A stretch of DNA of 35,636 bases from an uncultured Clostridia bacterium (GTDB lineage: Bacteria > Bacillota_A > Clostridia > TANB77 > CAG-508): contig CANQLO010000015.1 in NCBI GenBank assembly GCA_947624715.1, positions 1-35,636 on the forward strand, given 5' to 3'. Below the pieces are notes generated by a model that had not been told where the DNA came from, did no database searches, and saw nothing but the letters and a program-made list of their open reading frames with translations. Below, one piece after another: positions 34,569-35,636 of this stretch; the stretch's first letter is position 1, and every line of letters starts with the position of its first letter. Both the position numbers and the translations under genes were made by a program.

Positions 34569-34901
34569 TTAAGTTTTTAATACTAATTCTGCACAATGTT
34601 CTTTTTCTTTAGGTAATCCTCCTAAATTTTCAATAATTATTTTTTCATTAATTTTTAGTGCTTCTTCAATTTTCATGCATTTAACTAATCTCGTTAATTC
34701 ACAACAAGATGCAATTACTGTTGGACATCCTTTTGCTTCAAATTTTATATCTTCAATTATATTATTAGAATTAACTTCAATATAAATTTTTATTACATCA
34801 CTACATACTTCATTTTCAATTTTTCCTACTACATCTGCATTCTTCATTATTCCCATATTAATTGGATTTTTAAAATATTCTCTTACTTTATCACTATACA
34901 T
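34569..34901 (-). CDS. NifU/IscU-like iron-sulfur cluster scaffold
   Basis: 110 residues, full-length NifU N-terminal type. It starts YSDKVREYFKNPINMG as the family does, and the three ligand Cys are in place: Cys33 with Asp35 (NEVCSDV), Cys59 (AKGCPTV) and Cys103 (KEHCAEL). Such proteins build [2Fe-2S]/[4Fe-4S] clusters with a cysteine desulfurase and hand them to target enzymes. No desulfurase is in the window. Its place between a restriction gene and an HTH-Fic gene is unusual. Confidence 0.85.
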   Translation of the reverse strand: MYSDKVREYFKNPINMGIMKNADVVGKIENEVCSDVIKIYIEVNSNNIIEDIKFEAKGCPTVIASCCELTRLVKCMKIEEALKINEKIIIENLGGLPKEKEHCAELVLKT

Positions 34902-34969
34902 CTTTACCTCTTGTCATTATTTTACACTACTTTTTCAAATATAGCAATATAGAGCAGCCAAAAGCCACT

Positions 34970-35636
34970 CTATATAAACATCTCTTGTAATAATCCCTTT
35001 TTAAAATTATTTAGCATTTTATATTTGTTTTCTTCGTTTTCTATTTTAGTTGATATTTTATTTATTAGTTTTCCTTTTTGTTCTTGCTCTACAATATCTG
35101 GGATTATAAAATTTATTTCGTAAAAAGATTCTATATTTAAATTCCTTCTTACTATGCTTGCTCCTTGTTCTGAGTTTATGGTGTAATAATAAATTGCTTT
35201 ATTTGTTTTTAATAAATATGAAACATAATCTTTATTAAATTTTTTATTTATATTAAAAACTTTATATGATGGTGAAACAATTCCAATTTCATATTTACTA
35301 TTATAGTTTATATTTCCCATCCACAAATTTTGTGGACTAATAACCATTTGATACTTTTTCAAAATTTTATAACCACTATTATCTTCACTAGCTATACTTC
35401 TATTAAAATAATCTTTTTGTAAAAATAATCCATCTTTCGTTGATGAAATAACATCATACTGATTATTTTCTGTTGTTTTTTGGGTAAATTCTTCGAGTAT
35501 TTCACCTATTTTTACCTTTTTTCCATTTTTACAATCAAAATATCTTTTTATTAATCCTGTTTTATATATCTTAAGGGCTTCAATTTTTTGTTTTTGTAGC
35601 TCTATTTTTTTATCTAATAGACTTAAGAAATATGAT
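34970..35636 (-). CDS. hsdS: Type I restriction-modification specificity subunit, 5' part missing
   Basis: The frame is open to the right edge, so at least the first target-recognition domain lies outside. The visible 222 residues start with the central conserved coiled coil (SLLDKKIELQKQKIEALKIYKTGLIKRYF), continue with the second target-recognition domain (about 35636-200 bases onward: GKKVKIGEILEEF, VISPQNLWMGN, SYLLKTNKAIYYY) and end in the second coiled coil (LINKISTKIENEENKYKMLNNFKKGLLQEMF). HsdS picks the DNA sequence that HsdM methylates and HsdR cuts; those genes are expected to the right. Confidence 0.88.
   Translation of the reverse strand, partial: SYFLSLLDKKIELQKQKIEALKIYKTGLIKRYFDCKNGKKVKIGEILEEFTQKTTENNQYDVISSTKDGLFLQKDYFNRSIASEDNSGYKILKKYQMVISPQNLWMGNINYNSKYEIGIVSPSYKVFNINKKFNKDYVSYLLKTNKAIYYYTINSEQGASIVRRNLNIESFYEINFIIPDIVEQEQKGKLINKISTKIENEENKYKMLNNFKKGLLQEMFI

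Overview
The window is strongly AT-rich and reads as a chromosomal piece of an uncultured anaerobic low-G+C Firmicute, most likely a gut-type Clostridia member. The pointers are four-subunit pyruvate:ferredoxin oxidoreductase genes, a BofC-like sporulation-type domain, a ClpE-like ATPase, Gram-positive style promoters and strong AAGGAGG ribosome binding sites. The species cannot be named from sequence alone.

Layout. (1) About 1-6475: the right-hand end of an integrative element inserted at the 3' end of a tRNA-Leu(UAA) gene. It carries a repeat-rich segment, a RadC-like JAB protein, a broken DNA methyltransferase, two candidate small or leader RNAs, a rolling-circle Rep/relaxase-like protein, a DUF3102-like protein, an excisionase-type helix-turn-helix protein and a tyrosine integrase. 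Its left end is outside the window. (2) 6476-10699: the tRNA, a membrane-anchored PdaC/RsiV-like protein, a frameshifted ClpE-like ATPase and PgsA. (3) 10857-15752, minus strand: BofC-like protein, MltG, ComEC and an SH3b-repeat protein. (4) 15833-20805, minus: the str operon rpsL-rpsG-fusA-tuf with its own promoter and terminator, followed by a small gene remnant. (5) 20875-25825, minus: trmFO, frameshifted and carrying an internal tandem repeat, and a SWIM/SNF2 helicase. (6) 26072-29256, minus: the porG-porD-porA-porB operon with promoter and terminator. (7) 29452-35636, minus: an accessory, defence-like cluster: a type I restriction HsdS subunit (cut by the window edge), a NifU/IscU-like scaffold, an HTH-Fic protein, a small ORF overlapping the end of the Fic gene, and a 1,247-residue RecD-like helicase with a cysteine-rich N terminus and a nuclease-like C terminus.

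The most unusual points are: the Fic / small ORF / helicase-nuclease cluster; repeat motifs shared between the left part of the element and the xis-int junction; two near-identical promoters inside the element; a methyltransferase leader with mutually exclusive hairpins; a natural Lys-to-Arg change at the streptomycin-resistance position of S12; a 33-bp tandem repeat inside trmFO; and single-base frameshifts in at least three genes, which are either real decay or assembly errors.
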